NCBI GenBank assembly: GCA_031257955.1
Contig: JAIRNQ010000336.1
Span: 1-16,127 of the forward strand
Direction of reading: 5' to 3'
Length of the DNA stretch: 16,127 bases
Source of the DNA: Deltaproteobacteria bacterium
Lineage (GTDB): Bacteria; Desulfobacterota; Desulfarculia; Adiutricales; Adiutricaceae
Translations under genes and position numbers: made by a program
Part shown: positions 7,059 through 14,282 of the stretch, in pieces
Numbering within the stretch: position 1 is the stretch's first letter
How the letters are laid out: every line of letters begins with the position of its first letter
Notes under the pieces: generated by a model
Told to the model about the DNA's origin: nothing
What the model saw: only the letters and a program-made list of their open reading frames with translations
Database searches by the model: none

Positions 7059-7475
7059 ATGAAAATTACCCATAATATATCCATTTCGACCCTCTCTCTA
7101 GCCCTTTTCCTTGCCCTCTCACTAACCATCTTGCCAGTCCCCTTCGCCGGCCCGGCCGCCCAGGCCGACGCGACCACCCCGGAGCAGAAAAAAGCGATCG
7201 AGTCCCTATCCCCGGACCAACTGTACAACCTTTACGCCGAACAAATCATGCTCGTGGCCGAAGCCATGTCTCCCGAATCGCCCCTCTTCGCCGGCATGCC
7301 CACCAAAACTCTCCTGAAAAAATGCCTCGTCTCCCGTCTGGAGCAAGCCTTCACCGCCGAAGAAATACGGGTCATGTTTATCCAACCCCCGGACATGGAC
7401 AAGCAGTATTATACCGAGAAGGTTAACCTTTTTGAGAAAGAATCTGCCGCCTGCGCGGAACGGGCATTACAATAA
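7059..7475 (+). CDS. Small secreted protein of unknown function
   Basis: The product is 138 residues with a clear Sec signal peptide: a short polar start (MKITHNIS), a hydrophobic core at about 11-26 and a probable signal peptidase I site after AQA (residues 34-36). The mature part is about 102 residues, acidic and helix-prone (LSPDQLYNLYAEQIMLVAEAM, TKTLLKKCLVSRLEQAFTAEEIRVMF). It has two cysteines, Cys89 and Cys132, which could form a disulfide. AAAAGG at 7047-7052 with 6-nt spacing supports the ATG. I do not recognise a family. It occupies the position where ruvB often lies, 141 bp after ruvA; a 12-bp palindrome at 7002-7013 lies in the gap. Confidence 0.75.
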   Translation: MKITHNISISTLSLALFLALSLTILPVPFAGPAAQADATTPEQKKAIESLSPDQLYNLYAEQIMLVAEAMSPESPLFAGMPTKTLLKKCLVSRLEQAFTAEEIRVMFIQPPDMDKQYYTEKVNLFEKESAACAERALQ

Positions 7476-7540
7476 TAACCTTACGCCGCCTAAACCCCTA
7501 AGCTAGACTTACCAATAACCGGTTCCATTTACCCTATGTT

Positions 7541-7690
7541 ATCAGCCCTTACCGGCTGTAGCCAGCCGTTATTCGCCGTTACCATACGCTATCAGCCGTA
7601 GCCAGCCGCAATCAACCATAGTTAAGCATTGCCCACCGTAGACAACCTTAGTCAATCATAGTCAACCTTAGTCAATCTTAGTCTGCCTTT
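7541..7690. repeat. Degenerate 10-bp tandem array, about 15 units
   Basis: Cut every 10 bases from 7541, the units share the pattern R-Y-C-A-R-C-C-N-T-A/T: atcagccctt, gccagccgtt, atcagccgta, gccagccgca, atcaaccata. The last units (gacaacctta, gtcaatcata, gtcaacctta, gtcaatctta; 7641-7680) are nearly identical. The 10-bp period excludes a simple codon repeat and is close to one helical turn. Confidence 0.75.
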
Positions 7691-8357
7691 ACCAGTGGTT
7701 ACACATCGCCTGACGAATGGTTTTGTGACTCCTTACTCCATCTGGCCATCGTCCTTCTCAAACGGCCAGAGTTTCGATGGACTCCAACTCAAGTCCCGCT
7801 ACGCCGATCGTTTAACGCCTTACGGTCATTTGCCCAATGTTTTTGGCCCCTTTAACCATAAAAATAACTACGCCGTTAGTCCGGGACCCCAACGAAGGAA
7901 ATAACTCCATCGATAACGGCCTTGTCCACCAGTAATGTCCTCCGCGTTCAGCGCCAAGGGACATTGCTCTAAACCGCGTAACAAATTTAAGACGAGTGTA
8001 CCGGTTATGTACTCCACTTTGATCTTTTACTCTAGACAATCTTAAATATTTTAGTAAATGTTGGCCGATCTTATTTTTACCTACCTTATTTAACCGCCTA
8101 TTTTTGGCCCTTGTTCCCACTTACCCTGTTTTAAATCCCTTATTTCGTCCCCTTTTTCTCACCTTATCCCAATGTCCTGCCACCGGAACCCATTCCACAA
8201 TCCTTCGGCCTCCACCCGTCCGCCAACCACCGGCACCTTTGGGCCCAAAGCCCGGCCCTGCCGAGCTCGGCGAAAAAAACTATGGCCCTTTGCCCCGCCA
8301 ACCGCTAAAATAGCCAGTCGGGAGCGCCGCTCCGTCAAGAAACCGAAAGGCCCCCAA

Positions 8358-8391
8358 GCCGGGCCCCGACCCAGGCCGGGCCCCGACCCAG
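8358..8391. repeat. 17-bp exact tandem duplication
   Basis: GCCGGGCCCCGACCCAG occurs at 8358-8374 and abutting at 8375-8391. A diverged relative (AAGCCGGGC...GAGCCCAGGCCGG) lies around 8411-8435. Confidence 0.85.
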
Positions 8392-8736
8392 ACTGCGTCG
8401 ATTACCCCCAAGCCGGGCACGAGCCCAGGCCGGATCGGTTTACCCCAAGCCCGGCGCCCAAGAGCCGCACGGTCTTGCGCGGCCGTCTTTGGTCGAGGAC
8501 GAACGATTCGCGCCGGACTCCGGCCCCTTCGTTCCGGTTCAATCCAATCCTTTCGGACCGTTAATGACCTTTTGTACCATTTTCGGCACCCTTTAGGTCC
8601 ATTAATTATCGGTCTGGGTCTTACGGCCAGAAACCTTGGCGGGAAGCCGCTTTACCTCTTTACGCACTAACTTTAACCCAAGAATCGTCTTTTTTACGCC
8701 CCATAACCTCAACTTTTAACGGCCGAGCGGCGATAT

Positions 8737-8768
8737 GGCCGCGCCGTGGCCGAGTGGCCGCCGCGGCC
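8737..8768 (+). other. GC-rich hairpin just upstream of the TIM-barrel gene
   Basis: GGCCGCG (8737-8743) pairs with CGCGGCC (8762-8768). Inside, GGCC/GGCC closes a GAGT tetraloop. It ends 21 nt before the GTG start of the next gene. No T-run follows, so it might shape the leader of that mRNA. Confidence 0.5.
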
Positions 8769-8789
8769 CCTGAAGCCAAGAGTAACTAA

Positions 8790-9656
8790 GTGTTAAACAA
8801 CGATACGCCTTCCGCCGAAGCCCCGGTTAAAATATACGCCACCACCTATTTCAGGTCCATCCGTCTTCGGGACGAACACTTTCGGGTCTTGGCCGACAAT
8901 TCCCTACGGGCCGAACTCTACTTCCAACTCGGCTGGGACAAGCATTCCTTGGGGCAGCATAGGGAATTGGCCAAAACCGTGGCCGGGGAACTGCCCGGTT
9001 GCGGCATTCATTTGCCTTACGACAGCAATGGAAGCGTCCATAACTTGGGGGATCGGGAGGAAATGGATTGGCTGGAAAGGCACATGGAGGTGGCCGGGCT
9101 CTATAAGCCGGATCACGTGGTTGGGCACCTGGATTTCAATGCCCTCAGGGACTCGGCCTCCGGGGTAAGAAAATACTTTGGGCAAAAAAAGGGCCCGCTG
9201 GACGACCAATTCCACGAGCCTTCGGGGGATTTTTTGGAGAGATCGACCAACTGGTGGAAGTTGGTCCTGGCGGCCACCCCGGCCAACGTCTATCTGGAGC
9301 ACACCCACGAACACTCACCCCTTCCGGCCATAAGACTACTGGACCTACTGGGCACGGAAAGGGCTGGCTTTTGCCTGGATCTTGGCCACTGGCACCACTT
9401 TGGTATGGGCAAGACGCGAAAGAACTTACCGGAATGGGTGAAACTGGTTGGGCCCAGGCTCAAGCACCTTCACGTCCACGACAACGATGGAGACGGGGAC
9501 CAGCATCTGGGCCTGGGACAAGGGACGATAAACCTTCCCTGGGCCTGGGAGGAGCTTAGAAAAGTTAGCCCCCACCCCAACTTTACCTTGGAGAACCACC
9601 GATCCGAGGGCCTTCTGCAAAGCTTGTCTTACTTGAGGGCCAACCCCCTGTTTTAA
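8790..9656 (+). CDS. Xylose-isomerase-like TIM-barrel protein (sugar phosphate isomerase/epimerase or AP endonuclease 2 family)
   Basis: This is a 288-residue protein of the AP-endonuclease-2/xylose-isomerase-like TIM-barrel superfamily. Metal-ligand candidates stand at the expected strand ends: Glu170 (VYLEH), Asp197 and His200 (FCLDLGHWHH), His228/His230 (LKHLHVHDNDGDGDQH) and Glu268 (FTLENH). The block HLHVHDNDG...HLGLGQGTINLPW is the typical late-barrel signature. Members isomerise or epimerise sugars, act on inositol derivatives, or cleave DNA at abasic sites; the substrate cannot be told here. The GTG start follows only a weak AAGAG and is tentative, as no early ATG exists; the first ~12 residues look non-conserved. 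It is convergent with the aldolase gene: the stop at 9654-9656 overlaps the T-run of the minus-strand terminator. Confidence 0.85.
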   Translation: MLNNDTPSAEAPVKIYATTYFRSIRLRDEHFRVLADNSLRAELYFQLGWDKHSLGQHRELAKTVAGELPGCGIHLPYDSNGSVHNLGDREEMDWLERHMEVAGLYKPDHVVGHLDFNALRDSASGVRKYFGQKKGPLDDQFHEPSGDFLERSTNWWKLVLAATPANVYLEHTHEHSPLPAIRLLDLLGTERAGFCLDLGHWHHFGMGKTRKNLPEWVKLVGPRLKHLHVHDNDGDGDQHLGLGQGTINLPWAWEELRKVSPHPNFTLENHRSEGLLQSLSYLRANPLF

Positions 9657-9684
9657 AAACTTGCCCGGCCAGGGGCCGGGCAAG
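9655..9684 (-). terminator. Intrinsic terminator of the asd-aldolase unit
   Basis: CTTGCCCGGCC (9660-9670) and GGCCGGGCAAG (9674-9684) form a perfect 11-bp stem with a 3-nt loop. On the minus strand five T follow (A5 at 9655-9659). It lies 12 nt after the aldolase stop. On the plus strand the hairpin has no T-run but could still stabilise the TIM-barrel mRNA end. Confidence 0.9.
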
Positions 9685-9695
9685 GGTTGGCGTAA

Positions 9696-10982
9696 TCAAT
9701 CGTCGAAGTTTCCGGCCGGGCCCTTGTCCCCGGAGAGGCCCTTGGCCTTCTCCTTGATCTTGGCCTCGGTCCAGTTGGCCGGATCCTCAAGCCTTCCGGC
9801 CTTGGGGCCGGGATCGTAGCCGTTGGCTTTCATGATGGCCTCGTAGACCAGAGGCGCCGTGCCGTCGGCGTTGAAGACTTTGGTCAGGAGGTTATAAACG
9901 AAGTCCTCCACGGCCTTGGTCATGCGCTCCCGGATCTCCTTGGGCTGGGCCAGGATCTTGTTCTCGAAGGGCAAGTTCAGGCTCTTGAAGTCGCCGGCCT
10001 TGTACTTCTTTTCCTCGCCCACGGCCACCATCTCGGCCCAGAGTTCCTCGCTCATGCCCTTGCCGGGCACTTTAACCAGGTTTCCGTCTTTGAGGATGGC
10101 GTTGCCGTAGTCGTCAATCTCCACGCCCCAGGAGACCATCTGCAGGGCCGTGGCCACGTTGGCCTTGGTGGTCCTGGTCTTGGCGGCGATTTCCTTCAGG
10201 CGCTCGGTGGAGTTGCCGCTGGTGCCGTGCTGGGCCCCGGACAGGCCGTAGGGGGCCACGGCCTTATGGATGGTGGCCGTCAGATCCACCTGGATGCCGG
10301 CGCTGGAGGCTTGTATGCCGTGGGTGGTACCGTTGTTGAGGGCGATCCAGTCGGGGTGGATGTCGTGGGCGTTGAGGCCCTGGATCAGGAACAAGGCGTC
10401 CTCGGGGGTTGAGAGGCCAATGTCGCCCTTGATCTCGCCCACCTCGCACTCCAACCCGGCCCACTTGGGTATGAAGGGGTTAATGGCTATGGAGGAGAGG
10501 AGGTTTAGGTCGTCTGGAAGGTGAGAGGCGTCGATGGCGATCGAGGTGATCCCGGCCTCGAACATGGAAGGGACCTCGACCTTGGCCTGGGCCAGATCCT
10601 TTTCGTTTTTGATGGCGTAGTGGTCGGCGTGGATGGCCACCGGGACGGTGAGGCCCAGCTCGTTTAGAAGGGCGTCCACCTGGCGGGCCATGTTCCAGTA
10701 GTTGACGGCGCAGTAGAACTTCGAGCCGCCCTCGCTCTTGGCGATCTCGATGATGACCCCGGCGTCGGCCTTCTGGGCGGCCTGAAGGACGCCACGGATG
10801 ATTAAGTGGTTGCGACCGTTGGCGGCGATGGTCATGGCCTTGCCTTTGGCCATCAGGGCCCGGTCTATGAATTTGCCGCTAACGATCAACCCCTTGGAAT
10901 TGGGGAAGAGAGCGGCTATGGTCGGCGGTCGGCCGATTTCCAGAAGCTTCTCGTATTCTTTCGATTGATTGGACCAGGCCAT
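9696..10982 (-). CDS. fba: Class II (metal-dependent) fructose-bisphosphate aldolase family protein
   Basis: The family reaction is reversible cleavage of fructose 1,6-bisphosphate to dihydroxyacetone phosphate and glyceraldehyde 3-phosphate, in glycolysis and gluconeogenesis. Visible motifs are VAIHADHYAIK (His118, catalytic Asp120, metal His121), AGLECEVGEIKG (Glu180), GTTHGIQ (metal His221) and GLSGAQHGTSG (His252). At 428 residues it is longer than ordinary class IIA/IIB enzymes (about 285-360), with the extra length mainly in the C-terminal third. The start is firm: an AGGAGGA site (10987-10993) lies 4 nt before the ATG. It follows asd on the same strand with 61 bp between and no terminator, so the two are probably cotranscribed. 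A tagatose-bisphosphate or related ketose-bisphosphate substrate cannot be excluded. Confidence 0.9.
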   Translation of the reverse strand: MAWSNQSKEYEKLLEIGRPPTIAALFPNSKGLIVSGKFIDRALMAKGKAMTIAANGRNHLIIRGVLQAAQKADAGVIIEIAKSEGGSKFYCAVNYWNMARQVDALLNELGLTVPVAIHADHYAIKNEKDLAQAKVEVPSMFEAGITSIAIDASHLPDDLNLLSSIAINPFIPKWAGLECEVGEIKGDIGLSTPEDALFLIQGLNAHDIHPDWIALNNGTTHGIQASSAGIQVDLTATIHKAVAPYGLSGAQHGTSGNSTERLKEIAAKTRTTKANVATALQMVSWGVEIDDYGNAILKDGNLVKVPGKGMSEELWAEMVAVGEEKKYKAGDFKSLNLPFENKILAQPKEIRERMTKAVEDFVYNLLTKVFNADGTAPLVYEAIMKANGYDPGPKAGRLEDPANWTEAKIKEKAKGLSGDKGPAGNFDD

Positions 10983-11043
10983 GGTATCCTCCTAAAAGTA
11001 TGGGCCGGCCGGGAGCCAACGTTACTCGAACTTGGGTACGGGC

Positions 11044-12081
11044 TCAATCCGTCCAGTCGGTTTTCATCAGTTGCGGATCCCTTATCATCAATTCTGCAAT
11101 CTCAACGGCGTTGGTGGCCGCCCCTTTGCGAACGTTGTCGGCCACGACCCACATGGCCAAGCCGTTTTCGCAAGAGGGGTCGGCGCGCAAGCGGCCAACG
11201 AAGACCTCGTCCCGGCTGACCGACTCGGAGGCCAGTGGGTAACGGTTGGCTTTGGGATCGTCAACCACCAAAATGCCCGGGGCCCGGTTTAAAAGTTCCC
11301 GGGCGGCGTCGGGGCTAATGGGTCTGCCGGTCTCTATCCAAATGGCCTCGGAGTGACCAAAAAATACCGGGACCCTGACGCAGGTGGCCGAGACCTTGAC
11401 GTTTTGGTCGTCAAAGATCTTGACCGTTTCGTTGGCCATCTTCATTTCTTCTTTTGTGTAGCCGTTATCCAAGAAAACGTCGATATGCGGTAGGCAGTTA
11501 AAGGCCACGCGGTGTGGGTAAACGCTGTTAACCGCGTCCTGCCCGCTTAATAAGTTCCTTGACTGGTCCGCCAGTTCCTCTATCCCCTTATAGCCCGAGC
11601 CGGAAACGGACTGGTAAGTGGCCACCACGATCCTCTTAATTCCGACCGCGTCGTATATGGGCTTTAGGGCCACCAACATCTGGATGGTGGAGCAATTGGG
11701 GTTGGCGATAATTCCCTTGTGCCGTTTAAGGGCCCCAGGGTTGACCTCGGGAATGATAAGCGGTACCCTTGGATCCATGCGCCAGTTTGACGAATTGTCG
11801 ATTACCGGGCAACCGGACTTGGCGGCGATGGGGGCGTACTCGGCGCTGGCCTTGGCCCCGGCCGAAAAAATGGCCAGGTCCAAACCCTTGAATGAGTCCG
11901 GCCCTACCCGCTCAACTACTATCTCGCCGCCGTCAAAATCTATCTTGGTCCCGGCCGAGCGCTCCGAAGCCAAGGCCTTAACCGTTTTGAAGGGGAAACC
12001 CCTTTCCACGAGACAATTGAGCATTTCTTGGCCAACGGCGCCCGTGGCCCCCAATACCCCAACGTTGTATTCATTGAGCAT
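11044..12081 (-). CDS. asd: Aspartate-semialdehyde dehydrogenase
   Basis: The enzyme reduces aspartyl-4-phosphate to aspartate semialdehyde with NADPH, the branch point to lysine/diaminopimelate, methionine and threonine. From the chosen ATG it has 345 residues, the usual length. Motifs are VGVLGATGAVGQEML (nucleotide-binding loop), IDNSSNWRMDP, IIPEVNP, NPNCSTIQ with catalytic Cys130, VSGSGYKGIEEL, RVPVFFGHSEAI with the acid-base His243, and the late GNAxxNA-like block (NVRKGAATNAVEIAE). An in-frame TTG 24 nt upstream is the longer alternative; the ATG is preferred because GGAAAG lies 4 nt before it and the protein then begins directly at the Rossmann strand. Its product pathway is that of the dapL-like gene at the left edge. 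Confidence 0.96.
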   Translation of the reverse strand: MLNEYNVGVLGATGAVGQEMLNCLVERGFPFKTVKALASERSAGTKIDFDGGEIVVERVGPDSFKGLDLAIFSAGAKASAEYAPIAAKSGCPVIDNSSNWRMDPRVPLIIPEVNPGALKRHKGIIANPNCSTIQMLVALKPIYDAVGIKRIVVATYQSVSGSGYKGIEELADQSRNLLSGQDAVNSVYPHRVAFNCLPHIDVFLDNGYTKEEMKMANETVKIFDDQNVKVSATCVRVPVFFGHSEAIWIETGRPISPDAARELLNRAPGILVVDDPKANRYPLASESVSRDEVFVGRLRADPSCENGLAMWVVADNVRKGAATNAVEIAELMIRDPQLMKTDWTD

Positions 12082-12151
12082 ACGACTTTCCAATGCGAAA
12101 GGCAAATCTTTCGATTACCGTTAAAGATATAAATGTTGAAAACATCTGCGC

Positions 12152-12180
12152 ATTATCAGTAAAACACCTATAAGGCGCAA
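12152..12180 (-). promoter_or_regulatory. Candidate promoter of the asd-aldolase unit
   Basis: Read on the minus strand, a TTGCGC -35 (12175-12180) is followed by a 17-bp spacer and GATAAT (12152-12157, 5/6 match). The -35 is poor (3/6). A 13-bp palindrome, ATGTT-GAA-AACAT, lies downstream at 12133-12145, where an operator could sit. Weak evidence. Confidence 0.3.
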
Positions 12181-12371
12181 AAAAGTACTCTCTTGGGGCA
12201 GAAAAATTCAAAACTTTTTATCCTAAAGACCCTAATCAAAAAAACTGACTTGCCCAAAGCCTTGCCCGCCGGGTCCCAAAAGCACGAATGTTACAAAATT
12301 TTACGCCGCTTAACCATTTTTTAGTTTTTAATCAATTAATCATCGCAACGTTTAACTTTGTTGACTAGACA

Positions 12372-12742
12372 CAAAAGCGCTTCATCGCGCCAACCACCCT
12401 AACCCCCAAACGAAACAAAACAAAACAATTGGCCTTTTGGCACCCCAACTGCCCTAACTCTCCAAACGATAGAAACCAATTGCCTTTAGACGTCGGGGCG
12501 TTTCATCGCCCCTACCGACCTAACTCTCCAAACGACAGAAACCAATTGGCCTTTAGGCGTCGGGTCGTTTCATCGCCCCTACCGACCTAACTCTCCAAAC
12601 GATAGATACCAATTGGCCTTTAGGCGTCGGGGCGTTTCATCGCCCCTACCGCCCTAACTCTCCAAACGATAGAAACCAATTGGCCTTTAGGCGTCGGGGC
12701 GTTTCACAGCGCCAACCGCGTTAACCCTCCAAACGATAGAAG
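12372..12742. repeat. Array of six ~67-bp intergenic repeats with a hairpin core
   Basis: The anchor CCAAACGA recurs at 12406, 12462, 12528, 12595, 12662 and 12729, giving spacings of 56, 66, 67, 67 and 67. A second anchor, CAATTGGCCTTT (with one deletion at 12477), occurs at 12426, 12477, 12543, 12610 and 12677. Each central unit contains GGGGCG-TTTCAT-CGCCCC, a 6-bp stem with 6-nt loop (for example 12495-12512). The first and last units are diverged, yet still pair (GCGC/GCGC and GGCG/CGCC). Inner units are nearly identical, indicating recent tandem amplification. The unit lacks the paired core sites of an integron attC and there is no constant repeat/variable spacer pattern of a CRISPR. 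Confidence 0.9.
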
Positions 12743-12761
12743 GCTAAAAGGCGGCTTAACC

Positions 12762-13982
12762 ATGGCTGAAATTACCACAAGGGAATATTGGGATAAACGC
12801 TATCGGGCCGGCCAAACTTCCGGGGCCGGCAGCTACGGTAAGTTGGGGCTCTTCAAAGCAGAAATCATAAACGATTTCGCAGAAAAGCACAATGTTAAAA
12901 CGGCGGTCGAACTCGGCTGCGGGGACGGCAACCAACTTTCGCTTTTCCGTTTCGAAAGCTATCTAGGCCTTGACATTTCCCCCACGGCCATCGACCTTTG
13001 TCGACAAAAATACGCCGGGGACGGGAGCAAGAGCTTCGCGGTTTACCCAAGCGAGAGCATTGGCTTGAAAATCGCCCGGAAGGCTGAATTGGCCCTCTCA
13101 CTTGACGTAATATACCACCTTCTGGAAGACAATCTCTATCAAAATTATTTGATTGATTTATTTCAACTCGCCAGCCGTTTCGTTATCGTCTACGCCAACA
13201 ATACCGATTACCAAGGGGCCACGGGCTATCACATCAGGTACCATAAGTTCACCAACTGGGTCGAAGCCAATAGGCCCGACTGGCGCTTGGCCGGCTTTCT
13301 GCCCAACCGTTACCCCTTCAACCCCGACGACCCCGAAGAGACCTCCATCTCACACTTTTACATATTTAGCCGTAAATCGGTCCTAGACGCTCGCTACGCC
13401 ATTTTTCAATCACAAGGCAGTCTTCCTACGGCTAAAGACGAAAGCGGCCCTCTGGGGGCATCTGGGGCCGTTTATGAGGGCAATGGGGAAAGACCCTCTC
13501 AGCCCAACCCGAACGCTGGTCCGGTGACCGACCCGGATGGCCATCCGGCGCCCGACCCAAACGCTGGTCCGGTGACCGGCGCGGGAGGTGGCCAGGTGGC
13601 CGACCCGAACGCTGGTCCGGTGACCGACCCGGATAGCCATCCGACGCCCGACCCAAACGCTGGTCCGATGACCGGCGCAGGAGGTGGCCAGGTGGCCGAC
13701 CCGAACGCTGGTCCGGTGACCGACCCGGAAAACGGTCCGGTGGCCGCCAAGGAAAACGCTCCCAAACCGGCCCACGGCCTATCGAACCTGAGGGATCTGA
13801 TGCTCGAAGCCAGGAAAAGCTTCGCCGACCGAGACCTGGACCGGACCAAGATCCTTCTGGGCCAAGCCCTCTCCCTCGATCCGCATAACCAAACGGTCCT
13901 GAACAACCTGGGACTAATCGCTTTCAGCCAAGGCCAATTTCGCGAAAACAATAAAATTCAATCTTTAAATATCCTTAAATAA
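12762..13982 (+). CDS. SAM methyltransferase with repeat linker and broken TPR tail
   Basis: The product is 406 residues in three parts. Residues 1-215 form a class I SAM-dependent methyltransferase: YWDKRYRAG, SGAGSYGKLGLFKAE, the SAM loop VELGCGDG (49-56), acidic YLGLDIS (Asp71) and ALSLDVIYHLLED. Residues 250 to about 332 are a low-complexity linker of 16-residue units beginning PNAGPVT, with two alternating types: ...DPDGHPAPD and ...GAGGGQVAD. Residues about 338-395 look like one to one-and-a-half TPR motifs (ARKSFADRDLDRTKILLGQALSLDPHNQTVLNNLGLIAFSQGQF). The frame then runs into AT-rich sequence and ends at NNKIQSLNILK, unlike a TPR, so the C-terminus is probably truncated. AAAAGGCGG lies before the ATG. 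The methylated substrate is unknown; related genes often occur in surface-glycan clusters. Confidence 0.8.
   Translation: MAEITTREYWDKRYRAGQTSGAGSYGKLGLFKAEIINDFAEKHNVKTAVELGCGDGNQLSLFRFESYLGLDISPTAIDLCRQKYAGDGSKSFAVYPSESIGLKIARKAELALSLDVIYHLLEDNLYQNYLIDLFQLASRFVIVYANNTDYQGATGYHIRYHKFTNWVEANRPDWRLAGFLPNRYPFNPDDPEETSISHFYIFSRKSVLDARYAIFQSQGSLPTAKDESGPLGASGAVYEGNGERPSQPNPNAGPVTDPDGHPAPDPNAGPVTGAGGGQVADPNAGPVTDPDSHPTPDPNAGPMTGAGGGQVADPNAGPVTDPENGPVAAKENAPKPAHGLSNLRDLMLEARKSFADRDLDRTKILLGQALSLDPHNQTVLNNLGLIAFSQGQFRENNKIQSLNILK
13509..13748 (+). repeat. In-frame 48-bp repeat, alternating types (96-bp period)
   Basis: Units begin at 13509, 13557, 13605, 13653 and 13701, each encoding PNAGP(V/M)T. 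Units 1, 3 and 5 continue with DPD/DPE, units 2 and 4 with GAGGGQVAD. The two types therefore alternate, making a 96-bp higher-order unit present about 2.5 times. Confidence 0.9.
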
Positions 13983-13987
13983 AAATG

Positions 13988-14019
13988 TATCCATTACTTT
14001 TACCTGTAAGTAATGGATA
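13988..14019. other. Perfect 12-bp inverted repeat
   Basis: TATCCATTACTT (13988-13999) pairs with AAGTAATGGATA (14008-14019) around an 8-nt loop, 5 bp after the stop of the truncated methyltransferase-TPR gene. No T-run follows. A second inverted repeat, AAGTTAAATA (14025-14034) with TATTTAACTT (14070-14079), lies next to it. Confidence 0.7.
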
Positions 14020-14117
14020 TAATCAAGTTAAATAGGCAATAATTTATTTAATACCTAATCAATATCTATTATTTAACTTAATATTAGATGTTAATGTATT
14101 TTCTATTATCACTTTGC

Positions 14118-14282
14118 CTACCCAAAGCGCTTTGAGTGCCCATCCAAAATTATCCTCATTGTACCTATTTGCTCAAAATCTGTGATAGCCCGTTCATAAA
14201 AGCTACTTTCAAACCCGTTGAGGGGATTGTCGCAAGTTAAGGCCCGACAGGTTAGCGGCTCGGGTTTGTCCGCTTCGGCCAT
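14118..14282 (-). CDS. Possible small ORF or gene remnant, unidentified
   Basis: From an ATG at 14282 this frame gives 54 residues; the frame is open further up to a TAG just beyond 14339. The translation (for example LTCDNPLNGFESSFYERAI and TMRIILDGHSKRFG) looks protein-like, and it coincides with an island of higher GC inside AT-rich sequence. I see no good ribosome site and recognise no family. The most economical reading is the C-terminal remnant of a decayed gene, which fits the disrupted surroundings, but a real short gene is possible. Confidence 0.3.
   Translation of the reverse strand: MAEADKPEPLTCRALTCDNPLNGFESSFYERAITDFEQIGTMRIILDGHSKRFG

Larger units (their letters stand above)
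7476..8789. other. 1.3-kb stretch without a convincing gene
   Basis: No frame here has a ribosome site together with protein-like composition. A 130-codon plus-strand frame at 8172-8564 is Pro/Arg-rich low complexity and overlaps other frames. The stretch holds a 10-bp repeat array (7541-7690), a 17-bp tandem repeat (8358-8391) and a GC-rich hairpin (8737-8768). It may be decayed sequence, as TTA/TTAACC-rich and GC-rich patches alternate. Confidence 0.55.

Noticed and set aside
7812..8120. 102-codon minus-strand frame
   Set aside because: No ribosome site or known motif, and the region composition is like the surrounding non-coding sequence.
8172..8564. 130-codon plus-strand frame as a gene
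   Set aside because: Pro/Arg-rich low-complexity translation, no ribosome site, overlaps other chance frames and contains the 17-bp tandem repeat.
8744..8780. tRNA-Ser/Leu-like fragment (GTGGCCGAGTGG)
   Set aside because: Only a D-arm resemblance. No acceptor stem, anticodon arm or T-arm can be drawn; the sequence is better explained as a hairpin.
12082..12105. Upstream TTG start for asd
   Set aside because: The ATG at 12081 has a close GGAAAG site and gives the family's usual N-terminus.
12372..12742. CRISPR array or integron attC sites
   Set aside because: The whole 67-bp unit is repeated, with no constant-repeat/unique-spacer alternation. The RYYYAAC-like piece (ACCTAAC) lacks the partner GTTRRRY core, and no cas or integrase gene is visible.
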